Assembly (NCBI GenBank): GCA_046497225.1 | Contig: JAWOGA010000079.1 | Location: 1-9,786, forward strand | Direction of reading: 5' to 3' | Source: JAXHLG01 sp046497225 | GTDB taxonomy: Bacteria > Patescibacteriota > Minisyncoccia > Moranbacterales > DUUL01 | Length of the DNA: 9,786 bases | In this document: positions 1 to 7,908 of the stretch, in pieces | Position numbering within the stretch: position 1 is the stretch's first letter | How the letters are laid out: every line of letters starts with the position of its first letter | Notes under the pieces: model-generated | The model's database searches: none | Seen by the model: only the letters and a program-made list of their open reading frames with translations | What the model was told of the DNA's origin: nothing | Made by a program: the position numbers and the translations under genes

Positions 1-634
1 ATTTTTCGATTCTTTCTGCAGCAGCCTGCATAAATTTAAAAGTTACCCCCACTCCGGCAAGCTCGGAAAAAGGATATTTGCTATCTTTTCTCTTGGGATC
101 AACTACCGCGGCAGAGTCTGGAATGTCCTCGGGGACATGATGGTGATCAAGTACAATCACATCAATTCCCTTTTGTTTAGCATACTCAACCTCTTCCACG
201 TTAGTAACTCCGCAATCAACGGTAATAATCAAATCCGCCTCTTTGCCTTTTATATAATCAATTGCGTTCTTATTAATTCCGTAACCCTCCTTGTCTCGAT
301 CGGGAATATAGCAAAAATTATCTACATTCATTTCATCAAAAAACAAGTGCAACAGGGCTGACGATGTTATTCCGTCCGCATCATAATCTCCATAGATACA
401 AACCTTTTGCTTGCCTGCAGCTGCTTCCAAGAATCTTTTCACTGCTTTTTCCATATCCTGGAGAAGAAAAGGGTTATGCAAATCCTTTTCATAATCAGGC
501 ATAAAAAAGCTTTCCACCTTCTTTTTTGTGTTTACTCCGCGATTAATAAGTATTTTCTCCGTAGCAAATTCAAGTTCCTCAAACTTTCTCTTGGATTGAG
601 TTTGATTTTTATTTAATATCCAATTTTTTTTCAT
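1..634 (-). CDS. recJ: Single-stranded-DNA-specific exonuclease RecJ, N-terminal part (cut by left edge)
   Basis: RecJ is a Mn/Mg-dependent 5'-3' exonuclease on single-stranded DNA, used in RecF-pathway recombination, mismatch repair and fork processing in the cytoplasm. I translated 211 residues from the minus strand; the frame stays open to the window edge. Visible DHH-phosphoesterase motifs are YGDYDADG (81-88), VDCG (139-142) and DHHH (163-166), followed by the family block AGVGVTFK (193-200). The N-terminal part KNWILN also fits RecJ. The DHHA1 domain and OB fold lie outside the window. I chose the ATG at 634-632 because it fits the family N-terminus, although it has no Shine-Dalgarno. 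An in-frame TTG at 667-665 is preceded by GGAG (677-674, 6-base spacer) and would add 11 residues, so the start is uncertain. It is the last gene seen in the minus-strand run, 83 bases after the receiver gene. The family assignment is firm. Confidence 0.93.
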   Translation of the reverse strand, partial: MKKNWILNKNQTQSKRKFEELEFATEKILINRGVNTKKKVESFFMPDYEKDLHNPFLLQDMEKAVKRFLEAAAGKQKVCIYGDYDADGITSSALLHLFFDEMNVDNFCYIPDRDKEGYGINKNAIDYIKGKEADLIITVDCGVTNVEEVEYAKQKGIDVIVLDHHHVPEDIPDSAAVVDPKRKDSKYPFSELAGVGVTFKFMQAAAERIEK

Positions 635-717
635 TGAATTAGTAATGTTTTGGATTATCTTTATCAATATTTGCTCCGCTTTCTAGCCTTGCAAACTCTT
701 GACAAAAGACAACAATC

Positions 718-1287
718 TTAATAGTAATTTTTGCATTCAAGACAAATCACTCTAGTTTCAAAAAAATCAGCCTCTCTTTCCAATAATTCCAAGGCCAGTC
801 TTCCTCCGCAATTAGGACAAGTCAAGCTCTCCGAAAAATTTCTATCCCCAATGAATTCATCAAAATCCGGACTTTTCTTGTCTATGTTCAATATAAATCT
901 TTTGTTTTCCAAAAGCATATTGATTCTCTCTACTACTTTTACCGGCGGCACCGTATCCCTAACAAGAAAGTCATCCGCTCCCAATTCCATCATTTTATCT
1001 TTATCTTCTTCTCTACCTAAATGAGAATTGACCGCCACCGGAATACCGGAAGTGGCTGTATGCTTCTTAAGATTTTCCAATAACTGAAATCCATCCATTC
1101 TGGGCATTATTATACCGGTAAAAATAACATCGATATTATTATTGTCAATTTTCCCTAACGCTTCCACTCCGTCCTTAGCTGAAACAACTTCAAATCCACT
1201 ATTTGTAAATATTTCCTCATAATTCTCCCGTATCAAATCATGATCATCCACAATTAATATAGTATTTTTTTTATTTCCACTTTTCAT
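718..1287 (-). CDS. Degenerate receiver-domain protein with C-terminal zinc ribbon
   Basis: This 189-residue protein has a CheY-like receiver (about residues 8-128) and a C-terminal four-cysteine motif. The acidic pair D14-D15 (LIVDD) and the MPRMDG loop (61-66) are present. The phospho-acceptor aspartate, which normally lies four residues before the MP, is glycine (G58, in VIFTGIIMP; codon GGT). The switch Ser/Thr is S88, and the conserved lysine of the DDYLVKP-type motif is arginine (R110 in DDFLVRDT). It therefore probably cannot be phosphorylated in the usual way and may act as a constitutive or ligand-controlled pseudo-receiver; that is inference. The tail has CPNC at 157-160 and CLEC at 182-185, most likely a zinc ribbon for protein or nucleic-acid contact. 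There is no recognisable DNA-binding output domain and no histidine kinase nearby. The receiver style (LGREED, ELGADDFLV) resembles receivers common in Patescibacteria. It lies between the acyl-CoA synthetase gene and recJ in the same direction. No Shine-Dalgarno is seen. Confidence 0.85.
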   Translation of the reverse strand: MKSGNKKNTILIVDDHDLIRENYEEIFTNSGFEVVSAKDGVEALGKIDNNNIDVIFTGIIMPRMDGFQLLENLKKHTATSGIPVAVNSHLGREEDKDKMMELGADDFLVRDTVPPVKVVERINMLLENKRFILNIDKKSPDFDEFIGDRNFSESLTCPNCGGRLALELLEREADFFETRVICLECKNYY

Positions 1288-1344
1288 TTTATCGCATTAA
1301 TAATTAAATTCCGCCAATAAAACAATAGAAGAAAAAGAATAATC

Positions 1345-3405
1345 CTAATCAATCTTAACTTTTACATCCACCGTTATGGAAGGCTTATCTTGATACAAAA
1401 AAGCAGGGTTTATATCCAATTCCTTAATCCAAGAGTTTTCCCATCCCATCTCAGCTACATTATAAGCCAAATCAGATAAAGAAGTTATTTCCAGCCCTTG
1501 TTTTTCTAGAATTTTAAATATTTTTGAATTCTTAATCTTTCTCTTAATTTCATTTTTATCCACAGGTAGAATCCAAATAATTTTCTCATCAAATACTTCC
1601 GTTAAAACACCCCCCACGCCACACATTAAAACCGGTCCAAAAGAGGAGTCTTTTTTGATGCCCAAAATAAATTCAACACCGCTCTCAATTTGCTCTTGAA
1701 GAATAAGCTTTGTACCGGGAAAGTTTTTCCATAAATATCTTCCCGCTTTCCGTAAATCCTTCTTGTCTTCAATTCCGGCAACAACACCTCCTTTATTGGT
1801 CTTATGCAATACGGAGGGATTATCAATCTTTAAGATGCTTGTTGATTGCATATTAAAATGATCCAATCCGGACTTGGAAGCAAACTCTTCAGCGCCCAAA
1901 GAGTTTATACCATACAACTCAGCTAACTCCACAGCTTCTTTGTAATAAAAAACTTTCCTACTATCCCCAACCACTCCCTCATAAATCTGATAAGCTTTCT
2001 CACTTCTCTTAGAGATGGATTGAACGAATTGTTTCTTTTTTTTGGCTTGGTCTTTAATCAATCTCAAATAAAGAATGCTATTTTCCAAAGCCTTAGTCAA
2101 ATCAGACGGAAACCTAAATGGAGACTCGTTTGCTTCTTGTTGGCTTGAAACAGAACTCATCACTACGGGAAAAATCGGAAAAAAGGACTTTTTTGATCTT
2201 TTTTTAATTTTAGATAAGATGCCTTTTATATCCGTTTGGGATTGAGGGGTAATCAAGGCCACAACAAACCCTATTTCTCGATTTTTATGCAGTGCCTTAA
2301 GCGCATTATCATAACGCTCCGGATCAGCATCGCCCAAAACATCAATCGGATTCTCCACCGATGACTCGTTCGGCAAAACTTTGCTAATGGAATCTTTCAG
2401 CTCCTTGGGAAAATCATAAATCTTAAGCTCTCGACTTTTTTCTATTAAATCAGTCGCTATTACCCCGGGCCCACCGGCATTGGTAAGTATTACCCCTTGG
2501 TTTCCTTTAATCTCCTTTTTGTTTTGATTTAAATGATTAAATAACCTTAAAGCATTCCAAAAAGACGCAATGTCATCAAAAAATAAGCCTCCCGCTTCTT
2601 CCAGGGCCGCTCTTGCCACATCCACTTCCCCGGCCATAGAACCGGTATGAGACTGAATAGCTTTTTTAACTTTCTTGGAATTGCCCGCCTTTAGAACTAA
2701 CACCGGCTTTTTACGAGACAACTCAATAAGCTTGTTTCTAAATTCCTTTCCAAAACTTATGCTTTCCAAATAAAAACCGACTGCCCTTGTACTTGAATCG
2801 TCAGCAAGGTAATCCAAAAAATGGCTTTCGTTTAAAACAGCCTTGTTTCCTAGCGTGACGACTTTGGAAAAACCCAGTTTCTCCTCAATGGCCATATCCA
2901 ACAAGGCTGTAACAAAAGCCCCGGATTGAGAAACTATGGCTACATTCCCTTCTGGAACTTCTCTCTTGGCAAAAGAAGCATTAAGTTTAGATTGATTATT
3001 TATAATGCCTAAACAGTTAGGGCCTAAGATGTTTAAATTGTATTCTTTGGCTAATTGTTTTAATTCTTTTTCTTTCTCCGCTCCTTTTTTCCCCGCTTCG
3101 GAAAAACCGGCTGAAATTATAATAATGTTTTGTATGGGAGTATTTCTCCAAGCGCAATCCTCCACCGCCTGCACCACCAACTTAGCCGGAAGAGCTATTA
3201 CAACCAAATCAATCTTATCTTTTACATCCAGAACTGACGGATAAGCTTTGATGCCCTCTATTTTGTAGTGCTTGGGATTGATTGGGTAAATCTTGCCTTT
3301 ATAGCCGCCGCTTTTTAGGTTTTGTAACAAAATATTTCCAATTTTGTCTTTTTTGTTTGACGCGCCTACGATGGCGATAGATTTTGGATTTAAAAGTTTT
3401 TCCAT
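1345..3405 (-). CDS. Acetyl/acyl-CoA synthetase (ADP-forming), alpha-beta fusion
   Basis: The enzyme converts acyl-CoA + ADP + Pi to acid + ATP + CoA, probably making acetate and ATP from acetyl-CoA in the cytoplasm of a fermenter. The 686 residues carry both subunits in one chain. A CoA-binding Rossmann domain opens the protein (SIAIVGAS, 9-16; ISAGFSEAG, 97-105; LGPNCLG, 127-133), then come succinyl-CoA-ligase-like domains (VSQSGAF, 158-164). SHTGSMAG (252-259) contains the phospho-histidine H253. The ATP-grasp (beta) part begins at about residue 480. It has LHKTNKGGVV (533-542) with the second relay histidine H534, FGPVLMCGVGG (589-599) and ELDINP (662-667). Length and domain order match archaeal and bacterial fused forms (about 680-710 aa). 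The true acyl substrate cannot be told from sequence. It follows the PfkB kinase by 63 bases and precedes the receiver gene by 57. A protein-lysine acetyltransferase (Pat) paralogue is unlikely because no GNAT domain is present. Confidence 0.92.
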   Translation of the reverse strand: MEKLLNPKSIAIVGASNKKDKIGNILLQNLKSGGYKGKIYPINPKHYKIEGIKAYPSVLDVKDKIDLVVIALPAKLVVQAVEDCAWRNTPIQNIIIISAGFSEAGKKGAEKEKELKQLAKEYNLNILGPNCLGIINNQSKLNASFAKREVPEGNVAIVSQSGAFVTALLDMAIEEKLGFSKVVTLGNKAVLNESHFLDYLADDSSTRAVGFYLESISFGKEFRNKLIELSRKKPVLVLKAGNSKKVKKAIQSHTGSMAGEVDVARAALEEAGGLFFDDIASFWNALRLFNHLNQNKKEIKGNQGVILTNAGGPGVIATDLIEKSRELKIYDFPKELKDSISKVLPNESSVENPIDVLGDADPERYDNALKALHKNREIGFVVALITPQSQTDIKGILSKIKKRSKKSFFPIFPVVMSSVSSQQEANESPFRFPSDLTKALENSILYLRLIKDQAKKKKQFVQSISKRSEKAYQIYEGVVGDSRKVFYYKEAVELAELYGINSLGAEEFASKSGLDHFNMQSTSILKIDNPSVLHKTNKGGVVAGIEDKKDLRKAGRYLWKNFPGTKLILQEQIESGVEFILGIKKDSSFGPVLMCGVGGVLTEVFDEKIIWILPVDKNEIKRKIKNSKIFKILEKQGLEITSLSDLAYNVAEMGWENSWIKELDINPAFLYQDKPSITVDVKVKID

Positions 3406-3445
3406 ATTTTTATTTTAGAATTATTTTAGCCTTTATTAAAGTTCA

Positions 3446-3459
3446 GATTCTTCGGAGTC
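3446..3459 (+). other. Short hairpin with C(UUCG)G tetraloop in intergenic gap
   Basis: In the 63-base gap between the PfkB kinase and acyl-CoA synthetase genes, GATTC-TTCG-GAGTC can fold, on the plus strand, into a 5-bp stem (one G-U pair) closed by a stable UUCG loop. No plus-strand gene ends here. On the minus strand, the transcribed one, the same sequence has a C-A mismatch and a CGAA loop, so it is a weak structure with no T-run right after it. It may be a weak attenuator or chance. Confidence 0.2.
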
Positions 3460-3468
3460 GGCAATTTA

Positions 3469-4479
3469 TTATTTTAGCGATTTTATTTTATCCAGAACAT
3501 CTGCCTCGCCTTTTTTAAGTTGTTTTTTGTGTAATAATCCATTAGTAGCGCCCGGAACGGCAACCACTGAACCGCTATTCATCATCCCCCAGGCTAGTCC
3601 TTTTTTAATATCTCCACTCTCCATATAAGCCGACAAAAATCCGCTGGCAAAAGAGTCTCCGGCTCCTACCGTGTCTATGACCTCTTTAGCTTCTATCCCC
3701 AGGGATATCATCTCTTCTCCATTGTAAGCGTATGCCCCTTTGGCTCCATCCGTTATAATCACATTCTCAACTCCCAGTTCTTTGATCTTTTTCAATAAAA
3801 ACTCAGGCTTGTCTTCAATTTCAACGCCTGTGTTTTTTAAAATCTCAATAGCTTCATCTCGATTGATAAAAATTATTTTAAAATATTTTAAGAAGCTTGT
3901 TAGATCTTCAATTTCATTATTTATCTGATAACTGCTTGGATTTAAAGCTAATTCAGCCTTCTTTTCTTTAGCAAAATCAACAATTTTTTGAAATTTTTCA
4001 CGAGTATGTTTCTTCTGAGAAGCCACAAAAACCCAATCAACTCTCTCTCTAAATTTTCCAATAGCTTTATCCAGGTCAAACCAATTAACCGAATCGCCGG
4101 TTCTTAAAATAATATGGTCTTTATTTTTATTGTCTGAAATAATTACCGATATCTCGCTCTCCTCATTCCCTCTTTGTTGCATATAGTTTTTCTTGATATT
4201 GAGCTTGGAAATCTTCTTAATAATCCATTTTCCGGACTCCCCTTTGGAGGTTCTGGCAAAAACAAATGGCTTGATGCCATTTTTTGCTAATCCGGCAGAC
4301 ACGTTAACCGCGCTCCCTCCAACTTCTTCTTTAAAAGACTTGGCATACTCCTTAGCTCCAAATTCAAAGGCCATGAGTTTTTTAGCTGTCAAGTCTTCCG
4401 GATTATCAATAATTCTAGTTTCTTTTAGTTGCACAAAAATATCCTTCGTTGCCGAACCTATGCAAATTATTTTTTTCAT
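3469..4479 (-). CDS. PfkB-family carbohydrate/nucleoside kinase
   Basis: This 336-residue ATP-dependent kinase belongs to the ribokinase/PfkB family, which phosphorylates a sugar, sugar phosphate or nucleoside hydroxyl. Signature 1 is EVGGSAVNVSAGLAKNG (52-68). Signature 2 is DTVGAGDSFASGF (269-281), with catalytic base D275 and the anion hole GAGD. NRDEA (206-210) matches the N/E Mg-ATP motif, and TDGAKGAY (243-250) is the ATP-site strand-loop. The N-terminal strand IICIGSATKDIF is typical of the family. Residues 20-52 hold a lid segment (AFEFGAKEYAKSF) resembling that of PfkB proteins in Patescibacteria. Substrate is not predictable: fructose-6-phosphate, ribose, fructose or a nucleoside are all possible. 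Placement 51 bases downstream of pgk makes a role in sugar entry to lower glycolysis plausible, but this is inference. The ATG start lies in an A/T-rich leader with no Shine-Dalgarno. Confidence 0.9.
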   Translation of the reverse strand: MKKIICIGSATKDIFVQLKETRIIDNPEDLTAKKLMAFEFGAKEYAKSFKEEVGGSAVNVSAGLAKNGIKPFVFARTSKGESGKWIIKKISKLNIKKNYMQQRGNEESEISVIISDNKNKDHIILRTGDSVNWFDLDKAIGKFRERVDWVFVASQKKHTREKFQKIVDFAKEKKAELALNPSSYQINNEIEDLTSFLKYFKIIFINRDEAIEILKNTGVEIEDKPEFLLKKIKELGVENVIITDGAKGAYAYNGEEMISLGIEAKEVIDTVGAGDSFASGFLSAYMESGDIKKGLAWGMMNSGSVVAVPGATNGLLHKKQLKKGEADVLDKIKSLK

Positions 4480-4530
4480 GAAAAATATTTAATAACTTAA
4501 AATTGCTCAATAAACAATAAGTATACGTAT

Positions 4531-5577
4531 TTATTTAATCGCCTCTACTCCGGGTAGTGATTCGCCGGATAAAAACTCCAGCATCGCTCCTCCGCTCATG
4601 GAAACATAATCAAAATTTTCAAGAGAGGAAAATCTGTTGACAGCCTCTAGTGTCTCCCCTCCTCCGATAAGAGAAAACGCCTGCTTATTAGACTCAATAG
4701 CATCTATTACGCCTTTGGTTCCAGAAGAACAATCATCCGCTTCAAACATTCCCAAAGGACCATTCCAGATAATAGTCTTGACTTCTTCTATTTTAGAAAC
4801 AAATTCTTTTACCGTTTCTTCTCCGATATCTAATCTTTGTTCCTCTTTTCCTTTAGGAGAAAAATCTTTTGGTAAAAGAACTTTTTCCGAAAAAGAAATT
4901 TTTTCATCCAGCGCTTCGTTGGCAGTCATTCCTCCCACTAAAATATAATCGTAATTCTTCTCCAAGGTTTCGATAACCGGCAGCTTGGTTTTTATTTTTG
5001 CTCCTCCAATAATAGCAACCGCAGGTTTTTGGGGAGATTCTTTGGCATTGGATAAATTTTCAAATTCTTTTGCAAATAAAATACCCGCAGCTCTCTCCTT
5101 ACAAAAAGCGGGAAATTTCGTTATAGAGGAATGGTCTCGATGGCTAGCCGAAAACGCGTCATTAACATAGACATCGAAATTACCTGCAATTTCTTGAGCA
5201 AAATCTTCATCCCCTTCTTTCTCTTGCTTCCAATATCTAATATTTTCCAGTAGCAATATTTTTCCGTTGGAGGATTTTGCTAAAGCCAAACTAATATCAT
5301 CAATATTCTCAACCAATTCAATTTTCTCCTGCAACAACTCTTCTAATTTGTCCTTAATCGGAATCAAAGAAAATTCTTTTTTCTTTTCGCCTTCGGGACG
5401 ACCCAGATGAGAAACCAACATAACACATTCAGCCTCTTCTTTGGCATGCTTTATGGTTTCTAAGGCTTTAATAATTCTAATTTCTTCGGTTATTTCTCCA
5501 TTTTTTATCCCCACATTAAAATCAGATCTTATGATAACTTTTTTGTCTTTTAGATTTATGTCTGTTATTTTTTGCAT
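4531..5577 (-). CDS. pgk: Phosphoglycerate kinase (short form)
   Basis: PGK catalyses 1,3-bisphosphoglycerate + ADP <-> 3-phosphoglycerate + ATP, the first ATP-making step of lower glycolysis. At 348 residues it is shorter than the usual 390-400, as often seen in Patescibacteria. Substrate-side motifs are RSDFNV (17-22), R34, SHLGRP (56-61), ENIRYW (111-116) and VNDAF-SASHRDH (138-149). Hinge and nucleotide-side motifs are IGGAKIKTK (190-198, with K194 and K198), GGMTAN (215-220), WNGPLGMFE (271-279), GGGET (305-309) and SMSGGAMLEFLSGESLPG (326-343). GGGET replaces the usual GGGD(S/T), so the Mg-nucleotide aspartate is glutamate (E308), a conservative change. All core catalytic residues appear intact. 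The gene sits 38 bases after the glycosyltransferase and 51 before the PfkB kinase, suggesting co-transcription. No gap, tpi or eno gene is seen here. Confidence 0.95.
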   Translation of the reverse strand: MQKITDINLKDKKVIIRSDFNVGIKNGEITEEIRIIKALETIKHAKEEAECVMLVSHLGRPEGEKKKEFSLIPIKDKLEELLQEKIELVENIDDISLALAKSSNGKILLLENIRYWKQEKEGDEDFAQEIAGNFDVYVNDAFSASHRDHSSITKFPAFCKERAAGILFAKEFENLSNAKESPQKPAVAIIGGAKIKTKLPVIETLEKNYDYILVGGMTANEALDEKISFSEKVLLPKDFSPKGKEEQRLDIGEETVKEFVSKIEEVKTIIWNGPLGMFEADDCSSGTKGVIDAIESNKQAFSLIGGGETLEAVNRFSSLENFDYVSMSGGAMLEFLSGESLPGVEAIK

Positions 5578-5615
5578 TTTTTATAATTAATTATTATTTA
5601 ACCGTCTATCTCGGT

Positions 5616-6743
5616 CTAATTTGAAAGTCTAAAATTCATTTTTTGCTTTTGATGCTCCGAATATTCTTTTTCTACAAAATTTTTCATTTTTTCTTTGAAT
5701 ATTTCTTTTTCAAAAGGCAGGCTTTTTTCTCTTATATACTCGGGATCAAAATCAATTTGATTTAATTTCTTAATCGCTTCCACTAAGGCCTTTTCTTTTT
5801 GTTCATAAAATAAAATTCCCGTTCTTCCCTCTTCAATATTTTCCACAATGTCTCCGGAAGCATAAGCTATCACAGGCCGACCGCTTGCCAGCGCTTCAAT
5901 AGCAACAATTCCGAAATCTTCTTCCTGAGGAAAAACAAAAGCCTTGGAACGAGAATAAATTTCTCTCAATTCTTCATCGGAAACTCTTCCAATAAATTCT
6001 ACCGTCGGTCCGGCTATTTTTTTCAAATTCTTATATTCCGGTCCTCTGCCGATAATTTTTAAAGGCTGTTTCAGTTCATTGCACGCCTTTATTACCAGAT
6101 CCATCATCTTATATTTCATCATCCTCCCAACAACCAATAAATAATCATCCTTCTTACCATTATACAAGTAAAAATTATTAACATCAACCGGCGGATGTAC
6201 AACCTCTGCTTCCCTGCCATAATATTTTTGAATTCTTCTTCTAACAAAATAAGAATTGGCTATAAATCTATCTACTCCATTAGTGGAAAAGTAATCCCAC
6301 GTTCTTATGTAATTCATAAAAAAAGGAGCAGTTTTTTTAAGAAAACCCGGAAAGCTAAATTCTTTTATATAGAATTGGCAATCGTCCCAGGCATACCTCA
6401 TGGGAGTATGGCAATAAGATATATGGAGAGTATCCGGAGAGGTGATAATGTTTTTAGCAAAACTGGAAGAATCAGACAGGACAATATCATATTTATCAAA
6501 ATCAAACTGTTCTATCGCCGTCATCATTACCGGGGGGAAAAGTCTGTGATGATTTTTAGCTAAAGAGGAATTTTGCAAAAAAGAAGTTTTGACGTTTTTA
6601 TCGCTAAATTTATGATGAACTTTTTCTGAATCGTGGACAAGCGTGAAAATGGGAGCGTCCGGCCAAATCTCAGACAAACATTCAAGCACCCTCTCCGCTC
6701 CTCCGTACTGAACTAGATAATCGTGTACTAAAGCAATTCTCAT
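5616..6743 (-). CDS. Family 4 glycosyltransferase (WbaZ-like, GT-B fold)
   Basis: This retaining GT4 transferase moves a sugar (often mannose) from a nucleotide sugar onto a polysaccharide or lipid-linked acceptor at the inner face of the membrane. The N-terminal GT-B half shows HDYLVQYGGAERVLE (7-21), whose glycine loop contacts the acceptor/donor, and the WbaZ-like block YCHTPMRYAWD (110-120). Linker motifs are ANSYFVRRRIQKYYGR (162-177) and VVHPPVD (181-187). The C-terminal half has VGRMMKYK (205-212; R207 and K212 fit the donor-phosphate contacts) and the EX7E motif E275-DFGIVAI-E283, followed by ALASGRPVIAY (284-294). It has no signal peptide or obvious membrane span. Length (375) is normal. 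It is a single transferase without other capsule or O-antigen genes nearby, so its product is unknown. It lies between secF (113-base gap) and pgk (38-base gap). Confidence 0.9.
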   Translation of the reverse strand: MRIALVHDYLVQYGGAERVLECLSEIWPDAPIFTLVHDSEKVHHKFSDKNVKTSFLQNSSLAKNHHRLFPPVMMTAIEQFDFDKYDIVLSDSSSFAKNIITSPDTLHISYCHTPMRYAWDDCQFYIKEFSFPGFLKKTAPFFMNYIRTWDYFSTNGVDRFIANSYFVRRRIQKYYGREAEVVHPPVDVNNFYLYNGKKDDYLLVVGRMMKYKMMDLVIKACNELKQPLKIIGRGPEYKNLKKIAGPTVEFIGRVSDEELREIYSRSKAFVFPQEEDFGIVAIEALASGRPVIAYASGDIVENIEEGRTGILFYEQKEKALVEAIKKLNQIDFDPEYIREKSLPFEKEIFKEKMKNFVEKEYSEHQKQKMNFRLSN

Positions 6744-6856
6744 ACTATTTTTGTGCTATTTGTGTATTTATTTAATACTACTGCCATAATTTAAACAAAA
6801 AAGGAAATTAAAAGCTTTACTGAATAAAAACGGAATTTCTATACACAAAAATCCAA

Positions 6857-7753
6857 TTAAGCGCTGCGATACTTCCGGCTCCACAACTCCGTTACAAAAG
6901 CGGTGGCAACAAAAATTGAGGAATAAGTCCCAAAGAAAACTCCAATCAAGAGGGCTAAAGAGAAAAATTTAATAGTTTCTCCTCCAAAAAAGATAATTGC
7001 CAATAAAACCAAAATAACGGTTAAAGAGGTGTTGACAGAACGCGGGATACTCTCCTTGGCTGATTTATTCACAGTCTCTTCAAAATCCTTGGCTGCGCCG
7101 GCCTTTAGTAAATTTTCTCTCACTCTATCAAAAATAACAATAGTATCATTAACACTATAACCTAAAATAGTTAGCAAGGCTGCCACAAAAGGAATCCCCA
7201 CTTCTACATTGTAAAAGTGACCCAGGAAAGCAAAAATGCCTAAAGTAATTAAAATATCATGAGCCAGAGCAAGAATGGCTCGCATCCCGTACTTCCAACT
7301 CTTAATCGGATAAGAAATCCTTCGAAAAGCCCAGGATATGTATAAAGCTACACCCAAAACGGCTATAACCACAGCATAAATCGCCTTCTCTTTTAATTCA
7401 TTCGATATCACAGAACTAATAAATTCAGTTCTCAATACCTCCGACTCACCATAATTTTCTTTAATGTTTTCCTTGACTTGATTGTTAATCTCATCATCCA
7501 CGGCTTGATATCTTATTATGTATGAACTTTCTTCAGAAGGCTGCACTACAAGCCCTGAAAGATTCAGCGAGCTTAAAGATTCGGATAATTCTTCTTTGCC
7601 GGGATCTTCCTTGTGAAATTTAACCTCCGTTAGCACTCCTCCGGTAAAGTCAATCCCCAAGTTAAGTCTCCAAAAAGATAATGCCGCAATGGATGCCGCA
7701 ATCAAAATAGCGGAAACAACAAATAAATATCGTCTCTTTTGAATTATTTTCAT
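6857..7753 (-). CDS. secF: Protein translocase subunit SecF
   Basis: SecF, with SecD, uses the proton-motive force to help pull proteins through SecYEG. This 298-residue protein has six predicted membrane spans at roughly 8-28, 123-142, 159-179, 186-206, 242-258 and 262-286, with an extracytoplasmic P1-like loop between the first two. Family motifs are GIDFTGG (33-39), GYSVNDTIVIFDRVREN (198-214) and PRSVNTSLT (237-245). Length is normal for a stand-alone SecF. SecD, usually immediately upstream in the same operon, is absent: the upstream neighbour is dnaE on the opposite strand, and downstream is a glycosyltransferase. The ATG lacks a Shine-Dalgarno; a candidate promoter lies at 7781-7809 on the minus strand, giving a leader of about 20 bases. 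Identification is firm. Confidence 0.95.
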   Translation of the reverse strand: MKIIQKRRYLFVVSAILIAASIAALSFWRLNLGIDFTGGVLTEVKFHKEDPGKEELSESLSSLNLSGLVVQPSEESSYIIRYQAVDDEINNQVKENIKENYGESEVLRTEFISSVISNELKEKAIYAVVIAVLGVALYISWAFRRISYPIKSWKYGMRAILALAHDILITLGIFAFLGHFYNVEVGIPFVAALLTILGYSVNDTIVIFDRVRENLLKAGAAKDFEETVNKSAKESIPRSVNTSLTVILVLLAIIFFGGETIKFFSLALLIGVFFGTYSSIFVATAFVTELWSRKYRSA

Positions 7754-7780
7754 GAATTAAATACAATTGTTACTTTTTCA

Positions 7781-7809
7781 AGTATACACAATTTGAAACA
7801 GTTAAGCAA
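7781..7809 (-). promoter_or_regulatory. Candidate promoter for secF
   Basis: On the minus strand, TATACT (7786-7781) is a good -10 hexamer. A weak -35 candidate, TTGCTT (7809-7804), lies 17 bases upstream. The predicted transcript would start about 20 bases before the secF ATG at 7753. Position and spacing are right, but the -35 matches consensus at only three of six bases. Confidence 0.4.
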
Positions 7810-7879
7810 CAATGTTTTTAAAAAAAGCGGCAATCCCGAATGTTTGGAGTTTATAATTTCTATTACAAATTTGTTTATA

Positions 7880-7908
7880 TTGAAAAAAATCTACTCCAAT
7901 GATATATT
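7880..7908 (+). promoter_or_regulatory. Promoter for dnaE (sigma-70 type, extended -10)
   Basis: TTGAAA (7880-7885), a 17-base spacer, then TATATT (7903-7908) match the sigma-70 consensus at five of six bases each. TGA directly before the -10 adds an extended -10 element. The transcript would begin about 28-30 bases before the dnaE ATG at 7944. This is the best promoter I see in the window and it diverges from the secF promoter in the same 190-base gap. Confidence 0.65.

Noticed and set aside
137..616. Plus-strand open frames opposite recJ
   Set aside because: They lie antisense to a clear RecJ coding frame and show no family features; shadows of the real gene.
699..727. Plus-strand TTGACA with a weak -10 (TAGTAA) 17 bases downstream
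   Set aside because: It points into minus-strand genes, the -10 matches only three of six bases, and no plausible plus-strand gene or RNA follows; probably chance in AT-rich DNA.
6748..6852. Inverted A/T-rich copies (ATTTGTGTAT and ATACACAAAA) flanking the secF-glycosyltransferase gap
   Set aside because: About nine matching bases in very AT-rich DNA, about 70 bases apart, without mobile-element features; likely chance.
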